Shown here piece by piece: positions 9,487-18,977 of a stretch of DNA of 64,000 nucleotides. This DNA comes from Pseudomonas sp. Tri1. Its GTDB lineage: Bacteria > Pseudomonadota > Gammaproteobacteria > Pseudomonadales > Pseudomonadaceae. Position numbers and translations under genes: made by a program. Positions within the stretch are counted from its first letter, which is position 1, and each line of letters opens with the position of its first letter. A model generated the notes under the pieces. That model ran no database searches. It was not told the DNA's origin and was given only the letters and a program-made list of their open reading frames with translations. The stretch is taken from contig NZ_CP072913.1 in the NCBI RefSeq assembly GCF_017968885.1, positions 2,774,001 to 2,838,000 of the forward strand, given 5' to 3'.

Positions 9487-10191
9487 CAGCATCGCCAGGA
9501 TCACCGTGCTGCCCTGGGCTTCCTGGAACAGACTGAGGCTGACATAGAGCATTTGCCCCAGGCCTCCGGCACCGACGAAGCCGAGCACGCTGGCCATGCG
9601 GATATTGTTTTCCCAGCGGTACAGGGTATAGGCCAGCAGTTGGGGCAACAGATTGGGCAGTGTGCCGTAACAGAATGCCACGACAGCATTGCCGCCCTGC
9701 AGGCGGATGGCGTTGGCCGGTTCCGCCGGGGTATTTTCCAGGGCTTCGGCGAACAGCCGACCGAGTACGCCAGTGGTGTGCAGGGCTAACGCCAGGGTGC
9801 CGGCATTGGGGCCGAGTCCTGCGGCAAGGACCATCAGCGCGGCCCACACCAGTTCCGGAACCGCGCGCAAGGCATTGAGCACCAGGCGCGAGGCGCTCTG
9901 GAACGGCCAGCCATAGCGCCCGGCTGCGGGCAATGCCAATAACAAGCCCAAGACTGCCGCCAGCAGCGTGCCGATGGCGGACATCGCAAGGGTTTCCACC
10001 GCCCCATGGCCAATTGCACGCAGGTGGCCCGGGCTCAGGTCCGGGCTGAGAAAGCGCTGGGCGTAGGCGCCCATCCGGCTCAGGTTGCCACTGTCTCCCA
10101 GCTCCCCGAGGTCGATGCCCAGATAGGCGAACGAGGCGACGACCGCAGCGCCGATGCCCAGGACAATGAGCGCGTTGAACAGGCGATTCAT
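9424..10191 (-). CDS. phnE: PhnE-type ABC transporter permease (second copy)
   Basis: A 255-residue inner-membrane permease of the phosphonate (PhnE) family with the cytoplasmic EAA-type loop near ...AEALENTPAEPANAIRLQGG. The gene is the last of four minus-strand genes whose ends overlap by four or more bases. Together with the preceding permease it would form the heterodimeric channel. The substrate depends on the binding protein, which is closer to the putative selenate group than to typical phosphonate binders. The 3' end overlaps the convergent F420-type gene. Confidence 0.88.
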   Translation of the reverse strand: MNRLFNALIVLGIGAAVVASFAYLGIDLGELGDSGNLSRMGAYAQRFLSPDLSPGHLRAIGHGAVETLAMSAIGTLLAAVLGLLLALPAAGRYGWPFQSASRLVLNALRAVPELVWAALMVLAAGLGPNAGTLALALHTTGVLGRLFAEALENTPAEPANAIRLQGGNAVVAFCYGTLPNLLPQLLAYTLYRWENNIRMASVLGFVGAGGLGQMLYVSLSLFQEAQGSTVILAMLLLVFAVDTLSSWSRQRWVRA

Positions 10192-11015
10192 GCCAGCCTC
10201 CAGCGCAGCAGGCGGCTGAGTTGATCGGCGAGCAGCACCAGGACGAGGAACGTCAGCAGCAGGCTGGCCACTTCACCTCCGGCGAACATGCGTAACGACA
10301 GGTCCATTTGCTGGCCCAGGCCACCGGCACCGACGAAACCCATCACCACCGAAGCACGAATCGCGCACTCCCAGCGATACACCGTGTAGGACAACAGTTC
10401 CGCCGCGACATTGGGCAGGATCCCGTAGCAGAAGGCCGCGAGCCGGCTGCCGCCTGCCTGCAGCAGCGCGTGGGCTGGGCGTTGGTCGACTGACTCGTAG
10501 ATTTCCGCGTAGACCTTGCCCAACATGCCGCTGTAGGTAATGGCGATGGCCAGCACCCCGGCGGTCGGGCCGAGGCCGACGGCGCGCACGAAGAGCAAGG
10601 CCCAGACGATTTCCGGCACGCTGCGCAGGAAGATCAACAAGCCACGTACAGGCCAACGCAGCAGTTGGCCCCAATGGCTCGGTTGACCGGCATGGGAGGC
10701 CGCAGACAGCGACAGGGCACGGCTGGCCAGCAGGCTGGCGGGAACGGCCAGCAGCAGCGCCAGGGCCATACCGGCCGTGGCGATGGCCAGCGTTTGCAAT
10801 GTAGCTTGCAGCAACAGCCCAATGAATTCCTCACCATGGGCTGGCGGCCAAAAGGCCGAGACAAAACGGCCCATCTCGCTCTGACTGTCACTGGCTACCA
10901 GCACGCCGAGGTCCAATTCGCTGAAGCGAATGCCCGGCCACAGCAGGGCCAGCGCCAGCAAACCGAGCAGCAGGCGAGGACGGGCGGCGGGGTCTCGGGT
11001 ATCGCGTGTCAGCAT
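10188..11015 (-). CDS. phnE: PhnE-type ABC transporter permease (first copy)
   Basis: A 275-residue permease paralogous to its downstream neighbour. Shared segments include GxLPN(V/L) and the [13 protein letters not shown] motif, which the other copy has as [13 protein letters not shown]. Five or six hydrophobic helices can be read. It overlaps the ATPase gene upstream by 7 bases and the second permease by 4 bases, so translation of the four genes is probably coupled. Confidence 0.88.
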   Translation of the reverse strand: MLTRDTRDPAARPRLLLGLLALALLWPGIRFSELDLGVLVASDSQSEMGRFVSAFWPPAHGEEFIGLLLQATLQTLAIATAGMALALLLAVPASLLASRALSLSAASHAGQPSHWGQLLRWPVRGLLIFLRSVPEIVWALLFVRAVGLGPTAGVLAIAITYSGMLGKVYAEIYESVDQRPAHALLQAGGSRLAAFCYGILPNVAAELLSYTVYRWECAIRASVVMGFVGAGGLGQQMDLSLRMFAGGEVASLLLTFLVLVLLADQLSRLLRWRLA

Positions 11016-11806
11016 CGGGGAATCTGTACGCTCAAGGGCGGTGTCGGGATCGGCGTGGATTGCAATTGTTCATTGGCGTAGAGCTTGTCGAGCAGCGCAC
11101 GGTCGACCGCTTCGGTTGGCAAGTCGAACAGGATCTGTCCATCGCGCAGGCCAATGATCCGCGAGAAATGCGCCAGGGCCAGCTCCACCGCATGCAGGCT
11201 GGCGACCAGGGTGACGTTGTGCTCCCGGGCATGGCGGCAGAGCACCGACAGCGTGTGTTCGGCCAACACCGGGTCCATGGCCGATACCGGCTCGTCGGCC
11301 AGCAGCACCTCCGGCGCTTGATACAGCACGCGGGCGATGCCAACGCGTTGGAGCTGGCCGCCGGACAGTTGCTGGCATTGCGCGAACAACTTGTCGCCCA
11401 GGTCAAGCCTGGCCAATGCCGCACGAGCTCCCGGGATATCCAGTGGATGCAGCAGGTTCAGCAGGCTCTTGCCCATCCCCCACTGGCCCAGCTTGCCGGC
11501 CAGAACCGCAGTGACCACGCGCTGGCGCGGCGGCAGCGGGGGCGCTTGATGGATCAGGCCGATACGCGCGCGCAGACGTTGACGCTGGCGCGCCGACAGC
11601 TGCCAGGCCCGTTCGTCGAGCACCTGCATTTCACCGCTGCCCGGACGCAGAGCGGTGCCCAACACGTTGAGCAGGCTCGACTTACCCGCGCCGGACGGGC
11701 CGATGATGGCGACCTGTTCGTTGGCGCCGATGTGCAGGTCCACGTCACGCAGTGCCTGGACACCGTTGCCATGGACGAGGCTGACCTGGGTCAGGTGCAA
11801 TGTCAT
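11009..11806 (-). CDS. phnC: PhnC-type ABC transporter ATP-binding protein
   Basis: A 265-residue ATPase with Walker [10 protein letters not shown] near residue 38, the signature [13 protein letters not shown], and Walker [10 protein letters not shown]. The length and sequence fit PhnC, the energy subunit of a phosphonate-family importer. It overlaps the substrate-binding protein gene by four bases (ATGA). The Q-loop and H-loop (SLHAVELAL) are present, so it should be functional. Confidence 0.9.
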   Translation of the reverse strand: MTLHLTQVSLVHGNGVQALRDVDLHIGANEQVAIIGPSGAGKSSLLNVLGTALRPGSGEMQVLDERAWQLSARQRQRLRARIGLIHQAPPLPPRQRVVTAVLAGKLGQWGMGKSLLNLLHPLDIPGARAALARLDLGDKLFAQCQQLSGGQLQRVGIARVLYQAPEVLLADEPVSAMDPVLAEHTLSVLCRHAREHNVTLVASLHAVELALAHFSRIIGLRDGQILFDLPTEAVDRALLDKLYANEQLQSTPIPTPPLSVQIPRC

Positions 11807-12654
11807 TTGAGCAGTTCGGCGGCGCGTGCGGCTTCCTCGATGCCCTTGTAGTTCTCAGGCTTGGTTTCGATGAAGCGGCTGGCGGCCTGCAGGTCGAGGA
11901 TTTCCTTGTCTTTCGGGTTCGCTGGATCGAGCGCCAGGAAGGCGGCCTTTATCTTGGCGGCCAGGGCGGGGTCGAGGGTGCCGCGCACCGTCCAGTTGTA
12001 GTCGAAGTAGGCCGGTGTGGTGGCAAACACCTTGACCTTGGAGGTGTCGACCTTGCCGGCGGCGACCAGTTTTTCCCAGACACTGGCATTCAGCACCCCG
12101 GCATCGACCTTGCCGGCCTGGACCCAGGCGACGGTGGCGTCATGGGCGCCCGAGTAGCCGACCCGGCTGAAGTAAGTTTCCGGCTTGATGCCGTCCTGGA
12201 GCATGAAATAACGCGGCATCAAACTGCCGGAAGTCGAAGACACCGAGCCGAATGCGAAGGTTTTGCCCTTGAGGTCGGCCAGGGACTTGACTGCGGGGTC
12301 GGCAGTGATGAATTTGCTGGTGAATTGGGCATCCTGTTCGCGCTGTACCAACGGGATGGCGTTACCGGTCTTCAGGCGTGCCTGCACGAAGGTGAAACCA
12401 CCCAGCCAGGCCATGTCGATCCGGTCGGTGGCCAGTGCTTCGACCACGGCCGGGTAGTCGCTCACGGGCACGAACTCGACTTTCATGCCGGTTTGCTGCT
12501 CCAGGTAAGCGCCAAGTGGCTTGAACTTGCGCAGCAGCTCGGTAGGGGCTTCATCGGGAATCGCGCTGACCTTGAGCGTGTCGGCGGCCTGCGTCAGCAG
12601 GGTGCAAAAAGACAGGGTCAAGCCTGCGGCCAGTGCCAGGGAACGCTTGAACAT
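11803..12654 (-). CDS. PhnD-family substrate-binding protein, putative selenate/phosphonate ABC transporter
   Basis: A 283-residue periplasmic binding protein with a signal peptide ([20 protein letters not shown], cleavage at ...TQA/AD). The mature start [20 protein letters not shown] and the [16 protein letters not shown] and [10 protein letters not shown] segments resemble the group annotated as putative selenate ABC transporter binding proteins rather than classical PhnD. This is from memory of the family, not a search. The ATG at 12654 is preferred because GGAG lies nine bases upstream; an ATG at 12672 would add six residues before a normal signal peptide. It is the first gene of the four-gene importer. 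Confidence 0.82.
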   Translation of the reverse strand: MFKRSLALAAGLTLSFCTLLTQAADTLKVSAIPDEAPTELLRKFKPLGAYLEQQTGMKVEFVPVSDYPAVVEALATDRIDMAWLGGFTFVQARLKTGNAIPLVQREQDAQFTSKFITADPAVKSLADLKGKTFAFGSVSSTSGSLMPRYFMLQDGIKPETYFSRVGYSGAHDATVAWVQAGKVDAGVLNASVWEKLVAAGKVDTSKVKVFATTPAYFDYNWTVRGTLDPALAAKIKAAFLALDPANPKDKEILDLQAASRFIETKPENYKGIEEAARAAELLK

Positions 12655-12889
12655 GGAAGATCTCCGGTACATTAACGCAAGAATGTTTGAGCGCCAGGCA
12701 TGGGTTGATGGCAGGCGCTTTGTGAGGGTAGACGAAAGGAGCCCTCTCGACCGTTTTTGGCCGAGCCGTTGAATCTCTGTTAATCGTACCGGCGGGATCC
12801 TACAAGCCCACGCCTATGATGCAAGCAGTTCTTGATCCAAGCATGATCAACGATCCGATGAACGATGACTTCAAGAGCCTATTCGATCC

Positions 12890-13801
12890 ATGAGTGATGA
12901 CGTCTACACACAATTCATGCGCTTCAAGACCCCTGATCCCGAGATTGGCCCACGGGAACAGGCGCCGATGCTCGCTGAGGAGCAAGCCTGGGCGCGTGAG
13001 CGCGCCCTCATGCACCGCTTTGACTGGATCGAGGTGCTGGTTCCGCCGTTGTGCCTGGGGCCGGTGCTGCCGAGCCTCGCGTTCTTACTGAGCCTGTGGC
13101 TCTATCAAGCGCTAATTGCCCCGGGCTTGGATGTCGACCGGATCGTCGGTGACTCCCTTGGCTGGCTTGCGCTCGTGACGCTGCTGTTCATGGCGGCTTG
13201 GGCGCTGCGCAACTACGTGCGCGATACCCGCGACCCGACCAAACGCTACTGGCAGTCCATGCCGGATCGAGGACTGGTCGAGCTAGAACGCCATACCCTG
13301 ATCTCTGGCACCAGCCTGTGGTCTTGCGACTATGACCCGGATTGCAACACCCTCATGCAATGGACCAACGGTAAGCTTGAGTGCGTACAGGACTCCGGCG
13401 TGTCGCAATGGCTCTTGGCCCAGACTGCCGCGGGCCACTGGCTCGTGCTCAAGGAGGGATATCCGGGCGACTTCACCTACGCACGGATCGGGAAAATGCC
13501 CCCGCTGGACAAGCAGATGCAACCCCGGCAGCACCTGACGATCGCCTTCGCCCCCGGCACCAACCTGCCGCTGGGGCGGCGTTTCGACGGTGCGCCGCTG
13601 CCGCTGATACAGACGCCGTATTGGGTGTTTGCCGATGAACTCAAGCGCCTTGTCGAAGTCGCTCATCACTGGACTTTTTTCCCACCGAACCGTTATGCCG
13701 TGGTCAATGACCAGGACGCCAGGTGGGTGCAATGGCTGGTGGACAGAGCCCAAGCCAGCGTCGGGCCCCGGCCGGAGCGACGCATTCCGACGGTGGTTTA
13801 A
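12890..13801 (+). CDS. Membrane protein of unknown function
   Basis: A 303-residue protein I do not recognise. Two hydrophobic segments (about residues 52-75 and 85-105) form a hairpin in the membrane, leaving short N-terminal and long C-terminal soluble parts. The soluble part includes WSCDYDPDCNTLMQWTNGKLECVQDSG, which could hold a disulfide if periplasmic. No signal peptide, catalytic motif or partner gene is evident. The ATG at 12890 has no strong ribosome site. It is divergent from the ABC importer and convergent with the AraC gene. Confidence 0.7.
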   Translation: MSDDVYTQFMRFKTPDPEIGPREQAPMLAEEQAWARERALMHRFDWIEVLVPPLCLGPVLPSLAFLLSLWLYQALIAPGLDVDRIVGDSLGWLALVTLLFMAAWALRNYVRDTRDPTKRYWQSMPDRGLVELERHTLISGTSLWSCDYDPDCNTLMQWTNGKLECVQDSGVSQWLLAQTAAGHWLVLKEGYPGDFTYARIGKMPPLDKQMQPRQHLTIAFAPGTNLPLGRRFDGAPLPLIQTPYWVFADELKRLVEVAHHWTFFPPNRYAVVNDQDARWVQWLVDRAQASVGPRPERRIPTVV

Positions 13802-14023
13802 TCTACCCGGAAACAGTGAGTGCTCAAGTACTTGCGTCGCCGCGCTCGCCCAAGTTATCCAGAAAAACCGTGAGTATGTCTGTGGATAACCGCGTTACAG
13901 CCCGGTGGCTGGAGCGTTTCAACAGATGATCAAAAAATAAACAGGCCGACGGTTGTTCAAGGGGCAGGACGGTTCAACAAACAATTTTGCATAAACCAGT
14001 CGATCACCGGGCCCTGCCAGATA

Positions 14024-14824
14024 TCAACCTCTGCGCAACTGCCCCGGACTGACGCCAAGGCGTTGCTTGAAGACGGTCGCCATATGCGCCTGGGAATTAA
14101 AGCCACAGGTGTGGGCGATCTGCGCCAATCCGGCTGTCGAATCACGCATCAAGGCACGGGCTCTGGCCAGACGTCGATCGATCAGGTAGCTATGGGGGCT
14201 TTTGCCCGTCGCATGCTTGAAGGCGCGCATGAAATAGCCTTCGGACAAGCCGAGCAATCCCGCCATCGCCGGCACACTCAGCGGGCCGTCGAGGCCAGCG
14301 TCAATGAACTCATCGAGCAGGCGCATGCGATTACCGGTGATAGAACCTGCGGGCGCGGGCGTCAACGCCAGGTTGTCCATCGTCCGCTCAGCCAGTCCGA
14401 GTGCCCAGGCCTCCCAGTCGTCTTCGATAGAGGCCCGCAACAGTGCCCCGCGCATTCGTCGGGCGAGGGCAATGGCCTGCTGATCGATGCGATTGTTGAA
14501 GGCCCGATCGCCTACCAATGGAAAACCGTCTGTACGCATGACCCGCAGGTACTCACCGCCCCCCGGTGATTCGGAGAACACGTCACACTCGGCCGGGACG
14601 AACGCCAGGCCATTGGGCATGGCCTCGAAGGGCTGCACGCGGTCGCTGCCAATGGCATGCAAGCCTCGCTGGCTGTCAAAGGCAAAGCCAATCGCTGCCT
14701 GGGTCGCGACATAGCGGGCGGCGTAGGCGCAGCCGGGTAACAATTCAATCGCCCATGGGCCTGCCTCGATACGACGGACCGGTTCGGATGGACGCGATGG
14801 CGGCAGGCGGTTTCGATGGATCAT
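14024..14824 (-). CDS. AraC family transcriptional regulator
   Basis: The C-terminal 100 residues carry the two helix-turn-helix motifs of the AraC/XylS family (AMAGLLGLSEGYFMRAFKHATG and AQIAHTCGFNSQAHMATVFKQRLG, ending SPGQLRRG). The N-terminal ligand domain is unlike sugar-binding AraC domains and its effector is unknown. The ATG at 14824 is chosen over a TTG at 14854. It is divergent from the dehydratase-like gene by about 100 bases, so it is a candidate regulator of it. Confidence 0.88.
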   Translation of the reverse strand: MIHRNRLPPSRPSEPVRRIEAGPWAIELLPGCAYAARYVATQAAIGFAFDSQRGLHAIGSDRVQPFEAMPNGLAFVPAECDVFSESPGGGEYLRVMRTDGFPLVGDRAFNNRIDQQAIALARRMRGALLRASIEDDWEAWALGLAERTMDNLALTPAPAGSITGNRMRLLDEFIDAGLDGPLSVPAMAGLLGLSEGYFMRAFKHATGKSPHSYLIDRRLARARALMRDSTAGLAQIAHTCGFNSQAHMATVFKQRLGVSPGQLRRG

Positions 14825-14926
14825 GAACACTATAGTAGAGAAGAGTGAGAGCAAAAGTCAGGTCAGTTTTCTGAAAGCCGCCGTCCGGTGCCCGTGTCTA
14901 GACTGGGCAAAACCTGGAGGTCACCC

Positions 14927-15883
14927 ATGTACACACTGACTCGCGACGATCTTGAACAAGCTGCTCATCATGTCTACCAAGTCATGCCGGCAACCGCCCA
15001 ATACGCCTGGCCGTTGCTGGCTGAACGGCTGGGTTGTACGGTGTGGGTCAAGCACGAAAACCACACCCCGACCGGTGCTTTCAAAGTGCGCGGTGGTATC
15101 ACCTTCATGCACTGGCTCAAACGCACCCACCCAGGCGTCAAAGGCGTGGTCACCGCCACTCGTGGTAACCATGGCCAGAGCCTGGCGCTGTCGGCAACGG
15201 CACAGGGTTTGCGGGCATTGATCGTGGTGCCGGAGGGTAATTCCGTCGAAAAGAACAACGCCACGCGCGGCTTTGGCGGCGAGGTGGTTGAGTACGGCCG
15301 CGACTTCGATGAGGCCCGTGAGGAAGCTGTGCGCCTGGCGCAAGTGCATGGCTTCTACCTGGTGCCACCGTTCCATATTGAATTGGTCAAAGGCGTGGCC
15401 ACTTATGCCTTTGAATTGTTCAAGGCCGCGCCGGACCTGGACACTGTCTACGTGCCGATTGGCTGTGGCTCGGGGATTTGTGCGGTGATCGCCGCCCGTG
15501 ATGCCCTGGGTCTGAAAACCCAGGTGGTGGGTGTGGTGTCCACTGAGGCGATGGCGGCAAAGTTATCGTTTGAAACGAGAGAGCTGTGCGAAACCGCCTC
15601 GGCCAACACCTTTGCTGACGGCCTTGCCGTGCGTAGGCCAATTCCCGAAGCCTTCGCCATCTACGGGGCCGCCGCGACACGGATCGTGTCGGTCAGCGAC
15701 CAGGAAATTACCGAAGCCATGCGCGTCTATTACACCGATACCCATAACCTTGCCGAAGGAGCGGGCGCGGCCGCTCTGGCTGCGCTCATGCAGGAACGTG
15801 AAGCGATGGCAGGGAAGAGGGTGGGGGTAATCCTGTCGGGTGGGAATGTCGATAGATCGGTGTATGCGAAAGTGATTGAGTGA
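14927..15883 (+). CDS. Threonine dehydratase-like PLP-dependent enzyme
   Basis: A 318-residue fold type II PLP enzyme. The Schiff-base Lys lies in TPTGAFKVRGG (near residue 52) and the phosphate-binding loop is GCGSGICAVIAA, both hallmarks of threonine/serine dehydratases. Later it has the LAEGAGAAALAAL segment and the C-terminal ILSGGNVD. No ACT regulatory domain is present, so this is a catabolic (TdcB-like) type rather than biosynthetic IlvA. A start at ATG 14927 is fixed by TGGAGG seven bases upstream; a GTG at 14888 is less likely. Substrate may be threonine, serine or a hydroxy-analogue. Confidence 0.85.
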   Translation: MYTLTRDDLEQAAHHVYQVMPATAQYAWPLLAERLGCTVWVKHENHTPTGAFKVRGGITFMHWLKRTHPGVKGVVTATRGNHGQSLALSATAQGLRALIVVPEGNSVEKNNATRGFGGEVVEYGRDFDEAREEAVRLAQVHGFYLVPPFHIELVKGVATYAFELFKAAPDLDTVYVPIGCGSGICAVIAARDALGLKTQVVGVVSTEAMAAKLSFETRELCETASANTFADGLAVRRPIPEAFAIYGAAATRIVSVSDQEITEAMRVYYTDTHNLAEGAGAAALAALMQEREAMAGKRVGVILSGGNVDRSVYAKVIE

Positions 15884-16010
15884 ATAAGGGCATGTCTTTG
15901 TGCTCAGCTCATTTTCAGCATCGACTTCAAGATGTCAGGCATTACGACGGCATCTTGCTCGACCTATAGATCTCGTTGACCTCGAGTAAGCCCCCGCACT
16001 GACAGACGCC

Positions 16011-16142
16011 GTTTGTAGTCTATAGTTTTCAGCAGACCCGGAATCCTTTCGTGTGGCCGATCAGGAGCAATTGACTCCGCGAGCCGTAACCGCATCGGAT
16101 ACCCGCAAGCCGTCAGCAGTGAAACGATGCAGGGAGCACATC
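16011..16142 (+). repeat. Duplicated promoter/leader of the GGDEF-EAL gene
   Basis: The stretch from GTTTGTAGTCTATAGTT (16011-16027) to the ribosome site AGGGAGCA before the ATG at 16143 is repeated in inverted orientation at 22226-22356 before the histidine kinase gene. The two copies share the first 17 bases exactly and the last 23 bases or so before the ATG, with scattered changes in between. The duplication continues into the coding region. Confidence 0.8.
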
Positions 16143-18497
16143 ATGCCGGTCCAACGGTCGAATATATTGGGATCGGCCCCTGATATTGCCAATGCTGCAA
16201 ACCCCGTTTCCGCTACCGCCAATAGCCTGTTTCGGCGCGGGTTTGAGCAAGCCAAGGAAATCTACATTTTATTTCCGCTGCTGGCCGCTTTCCTGCTGCT
16301 GAGCATCTGGTTGGGCACCCTGTACCTGATCAAGGTCGAACAGGTTCGTGCGCAGCAAGACGCCGCCACGGCAAGCCTGGAAATCGGCGCCACGTACGAA
16401 GCGCAGATTCTACGGGCTGTGCGTGAGATCGATCAGACGCTCAAACTCGTCAAATACACCTACGAGTCCGAGGGCGAGACAAACCCGCTGCCCAAACTCA
16501 AGGCGCGGGCGTTATTGCCGCCCCCGTTTTTGTTTGATGTCAGCGTGGTTGATGCTGACGGCCGGGTCGTTGCGAGTACGCAGCCGAGCGAGGCAGGGAC
16601 TAGGGTCGCTCAGGATGAGCCGAAAACGTTGCGGCGCGACAATGCATTGTCGATCAGTCGTCCTTGGAAAAGTCCGGTGACGGGGGAGTGGAAGCTGCGT
16701 TTCAGTCGCCCCCTCAATTCGACTGGTGGCGCGTTCTCCGGGGTTGCGATGGTTGAGGTCGATGCGGCCTATTTCGTCAGCAGCTACGATGCCTCGAAGC
16801 TCGGCAACCAGGGCACCCTGGGGCTACTGGGGACTGACGGCATCTTCAGGGCCCGGCGCACCGGGGAGGCGGTACTGGCCGGTGATGCGGTCGATTACGC
16901 GGCAGTGGTGCCGGATACTGAAAACACTGAAACGGTACTCTCGACCAATGAATGGGACGGTGTACGGCGCTACACCAGCGCCCGCCAACTCTACGACTAT
17001 CCACTGGCAGTGATTGTCGGCTTGTCCGAGGAGGAACAACTGGCCGCGGTGACGCGGCAGGCGCATACCTATCTTTGGCGAGCGGCGGGCGGCAGTCTAT
17101 TGCTGGCGTTGTTGGTCAGTTTGTTGAGCCGGATGAGCTGGCAGCTGGTGCAAAGTCGTTTGCGGGCCGCCGAAGCGAAAATAGCCTACGCCGAACGTGT
17201 CGAGTATCTCGCTTATCACGACGGCCTGACGTCGCTGCCCAATCGCAGTCTGTTCAGCAAGATGTTGAGCCAGAGCATCAGCGAGGCAAGCCGTTATCAT
17301 CGGCAACTGGCGGTTCTGTTCCTTGATCTGGACCGTTTCAAACAAATCAATGACACCCTGGGGCACGATGCCGGCGACAAACTGTTGCAAGAAGTCGCGG
17401 GGCGACTCAGGGCCTGTCTGCGCCACAGCGATACCGTCGCCCGATTAGGCGGCGACGAATTTGTGATATTGCTGCCAGAGCTGTCCGAGGACTCGTACGT
17501 GGCGATCACCGCGCAGAAAATCCTGTCCACCATTGCCCGGCCTTTTAACCTCCAGGACCATGAGTTCCGTGTGACCGCCAGTGTCGGCATCAGCCTCTTT
17601 CCGCGCGATGGCCTAGACGAGCAGACACTCAAGAAAAACGCCGATATCGCCATGTATCAGGCCAAGCAACAAGGCAAGAACAACTTCCAATTTTATTCCG
17701 AGAAGCTGAACGCGGGCTCTCTGGAGCGAATGACCCTGGAACTGAGCTTGCGCCATGCCCTGGAGCGCCAGGAGTTCGAGCTGCACTATCAGGCCAAGCG
17801 AGATATTCGCAGCGGCCAGATCACGGGCATGGAAGCGCTTTTGCGCTGGGATCACCCCGACCTGGGAATCGTCGCGCCAATGCAGTTCATTCCGATTGCC
17901 GAAGAGACCGGTTTGATCGTGCCGATCGGCAAATGGGTGCTCAAGACTGCCTGCCTGCAAAACGTTGCCTGGCAGCAACAGGGCCTGCCGCATTTGGGGG
18001 TGGCCGTGAACCTGACAGCACGTCAGTTTGCCGATGAGAATCTACTCACCGACCTCGCTGCGATACTGGCTGAAACCGGTATGGAGGCGAGTCTGCTGGA
18101 ACTGGAGATTGCCGAAAGCCTACTCATGCAGGATGTCAAAAGAGCGTTGAGCGTGTTGACCGGGCTTAAACTCCTGAAAGTCCGGATCGCCATCGATGAT
18201 TTCGGTATCGGTTATTCTTCGCTCACTGCGCTCAAGCAGTTTCCGCTCGACGCCATCAAGATCGACCGCTCATTTATCTGTGATGTCACCAGCGTGTCAG
18301 AAGACAAAGCCCTGACCGAGGCCATCATCGCGATGGGTCGAACCCTCAGCCTGACGGTGGTTGCCCAAGGCGTGGAAACCAAGGAGCAGGCCGATTTTCT
18401 CCGGGAAAATGCCTGTGACGAATTCCAGGGTTTTTACTTTAACCGGCCGGTACCCGCCGATCAGTTCAAAGTGTTGCTGCAAGCACAGGCGCGATAG
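16143..18497 (+). CDS. Membrane-bound GGDEF-EAL protein with extracytoplasmic sensor domain
   Basis: A 784-residue c-di-GMP enzyme. The first membrane helix is near residues 41-63, a periplasmic double-Cache-like sensor follows to about residue 310, and a second helix ends near residue 335. The GGDEF domain has an intact RLGGDEF active site (about residue 436) and an upstream RHSD inhibitory I-site. The EAL domain has EALLRW (about residue 564) and DDFGIGYSSL, so both synthesis and hydrolysis are possible. The ATG at 16143 follows AGGGAGCA; a GTG at 16053 is less likely. The sensor and membrane part is almost the same as that of the kinase gene at 20363-22225. Confidence 0.92.
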   Translation: MPVQRSNILGSAPDIANAANPVSATANSLFRRGFEQAKEIYILFPLLAAFLLLSIWLGTLYLIKVEQVRAQQDAATASLEIGATYEAQILRAVREIDQTLKLVKYTYESEGETNPLPKLKARALLPPPFLFDVSVVDADGRVVASTQPSEAGTRVAQDEPKTLRRDNALSISRPWKSPVTGEWKLRFSRPLNSTGGAFSGVAMVEVDAAYFVSSYDASKLGNQGTLGLLGTDGIFRARRTGEAVLAGDAVDYAAVVPDTENTETVLSTNEWDGVRRYTSARQLYDYPLAVIVGLSEEEQLAAVTRQAHTYLWRAAGGSLLLALLVSLLSRMSWQLVQSRLRAAEAKIAYAERVEYLAYHDGLTSLPNRSLFSKMLSQSISEASRYHRQLAVLFLDLDRFKQINDTLGHDAGDKLLQEVAGRLRACLRHSDTVARLGGDEFVILLPELSEDSYVAITAQKILSTIARPFNLQDHEFRVTASVGISLFPRDGLDEQTLKKNADIAMYQAKQQGKNNFQFYSEKLNAGSLERMTLELSLRHALERQEFELHYQAKRDIRSGQITGMEALLRWDHPDLGIVAPMQFIPIAEETGLIVPIGKWVLKTACLQNVAWQQQGLPHLGVAVNLTARQFADENLLTDLAAILAETGMEASLLELEIAESLLMQDVKRALSVLTGLKLLKVRIAIDDFGIGYSSLTALKQFPLDAIKIDRSFICDVTSVSEDKALTEAIIAMGRTLSLTVVAQGVETKEQADFLRENACDEFQGFYFNRPVPADQFKVLLQAQAR

Positions 18498-18528
18498 CCA
18501 AGGCCTCGACGGCTTGAGCTCCGAGTAC

Positions 18529-18966
18529 TCATTGCGGCTCGAGCGGTAGCGCCCTGACGCTGCCATCCACCTCGTTTGCCTCGATATAGCCAATGCTGTC
18601 GGGATTCTCCGCGATACGTTTCTTGACTTCGGCGCCATTTGAAACCGCCTGCGGAGGCTGCCCTCTACCGGTAAAGATTATTTTCGACCAGTGCGCTTTG
18701 AGCTGGGACGCAGATTTGCCAGTGAACGTTGAGTAGAACTCATCGCGGGTCGCCGAACTTTCAGTCTGATCAATCGGAACCGCCGGTCCACCGCTGGGAA
18801 AACGGCTGGTCTTGCCCAGGAATATATCCGCCACCTGATTGCGTGCGAGTGCTTTCACCGGGTTGGAAGTGGCCACGACCACGACCACATCGGCCTTGAC
18901 GGGAGTGCAGGCCAAGCACACGACGAGCCCCGCAACAGCGAACCCGAAGAGCCTCACAAACCACAT
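18529..18966 (-). CDS. Small PstS-like periplasmic binding protein
   Basis: About 145 residues with a signal peptide (MWFVRLFGFAVAGLVVCLAC, then TPVKADV). The mature domain resembles one lobe of the phosphate-binding PstS fold: the stretch ATSNPVKALARNQVADIFLGK is the usual start, and QTESSATRDEFYSTFTG and SIGYIEANEV follow. It is shorter than true PstS (about 320), so it would bind ligand weakly or serve as a sensory partner. The ATG at 18966 has GGAG six bases upstream; an ATG at 18978 overlaps the porin stop. It is co-oriented with, and just downstream of, the porin. Confidence 0.78.
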   Translation of the reverse strand: MWFVRLFGFAVAGLVVCLACTPVKADVVVVVATSNPVKALARNQVADIFLGKTSRFPSGGPAVPIDQTESSATRDEFYSTFTGKSASQLKAHWSKIIFTGRGQPPQAVSNGAEVKKRIAENPDSIGYIEANEVDGSVRALPLEPQ

Positions 18967-18977
18967 GACCTGCTCCA

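Noticed and set aside
12690..12719. Hairpin in the leader of the four-gene importer (AGCGCC...GGCGCT) as a riboswitch
   Set aside because: Only a 6-bp stem without conserved riboswitch features; not enough evidence.
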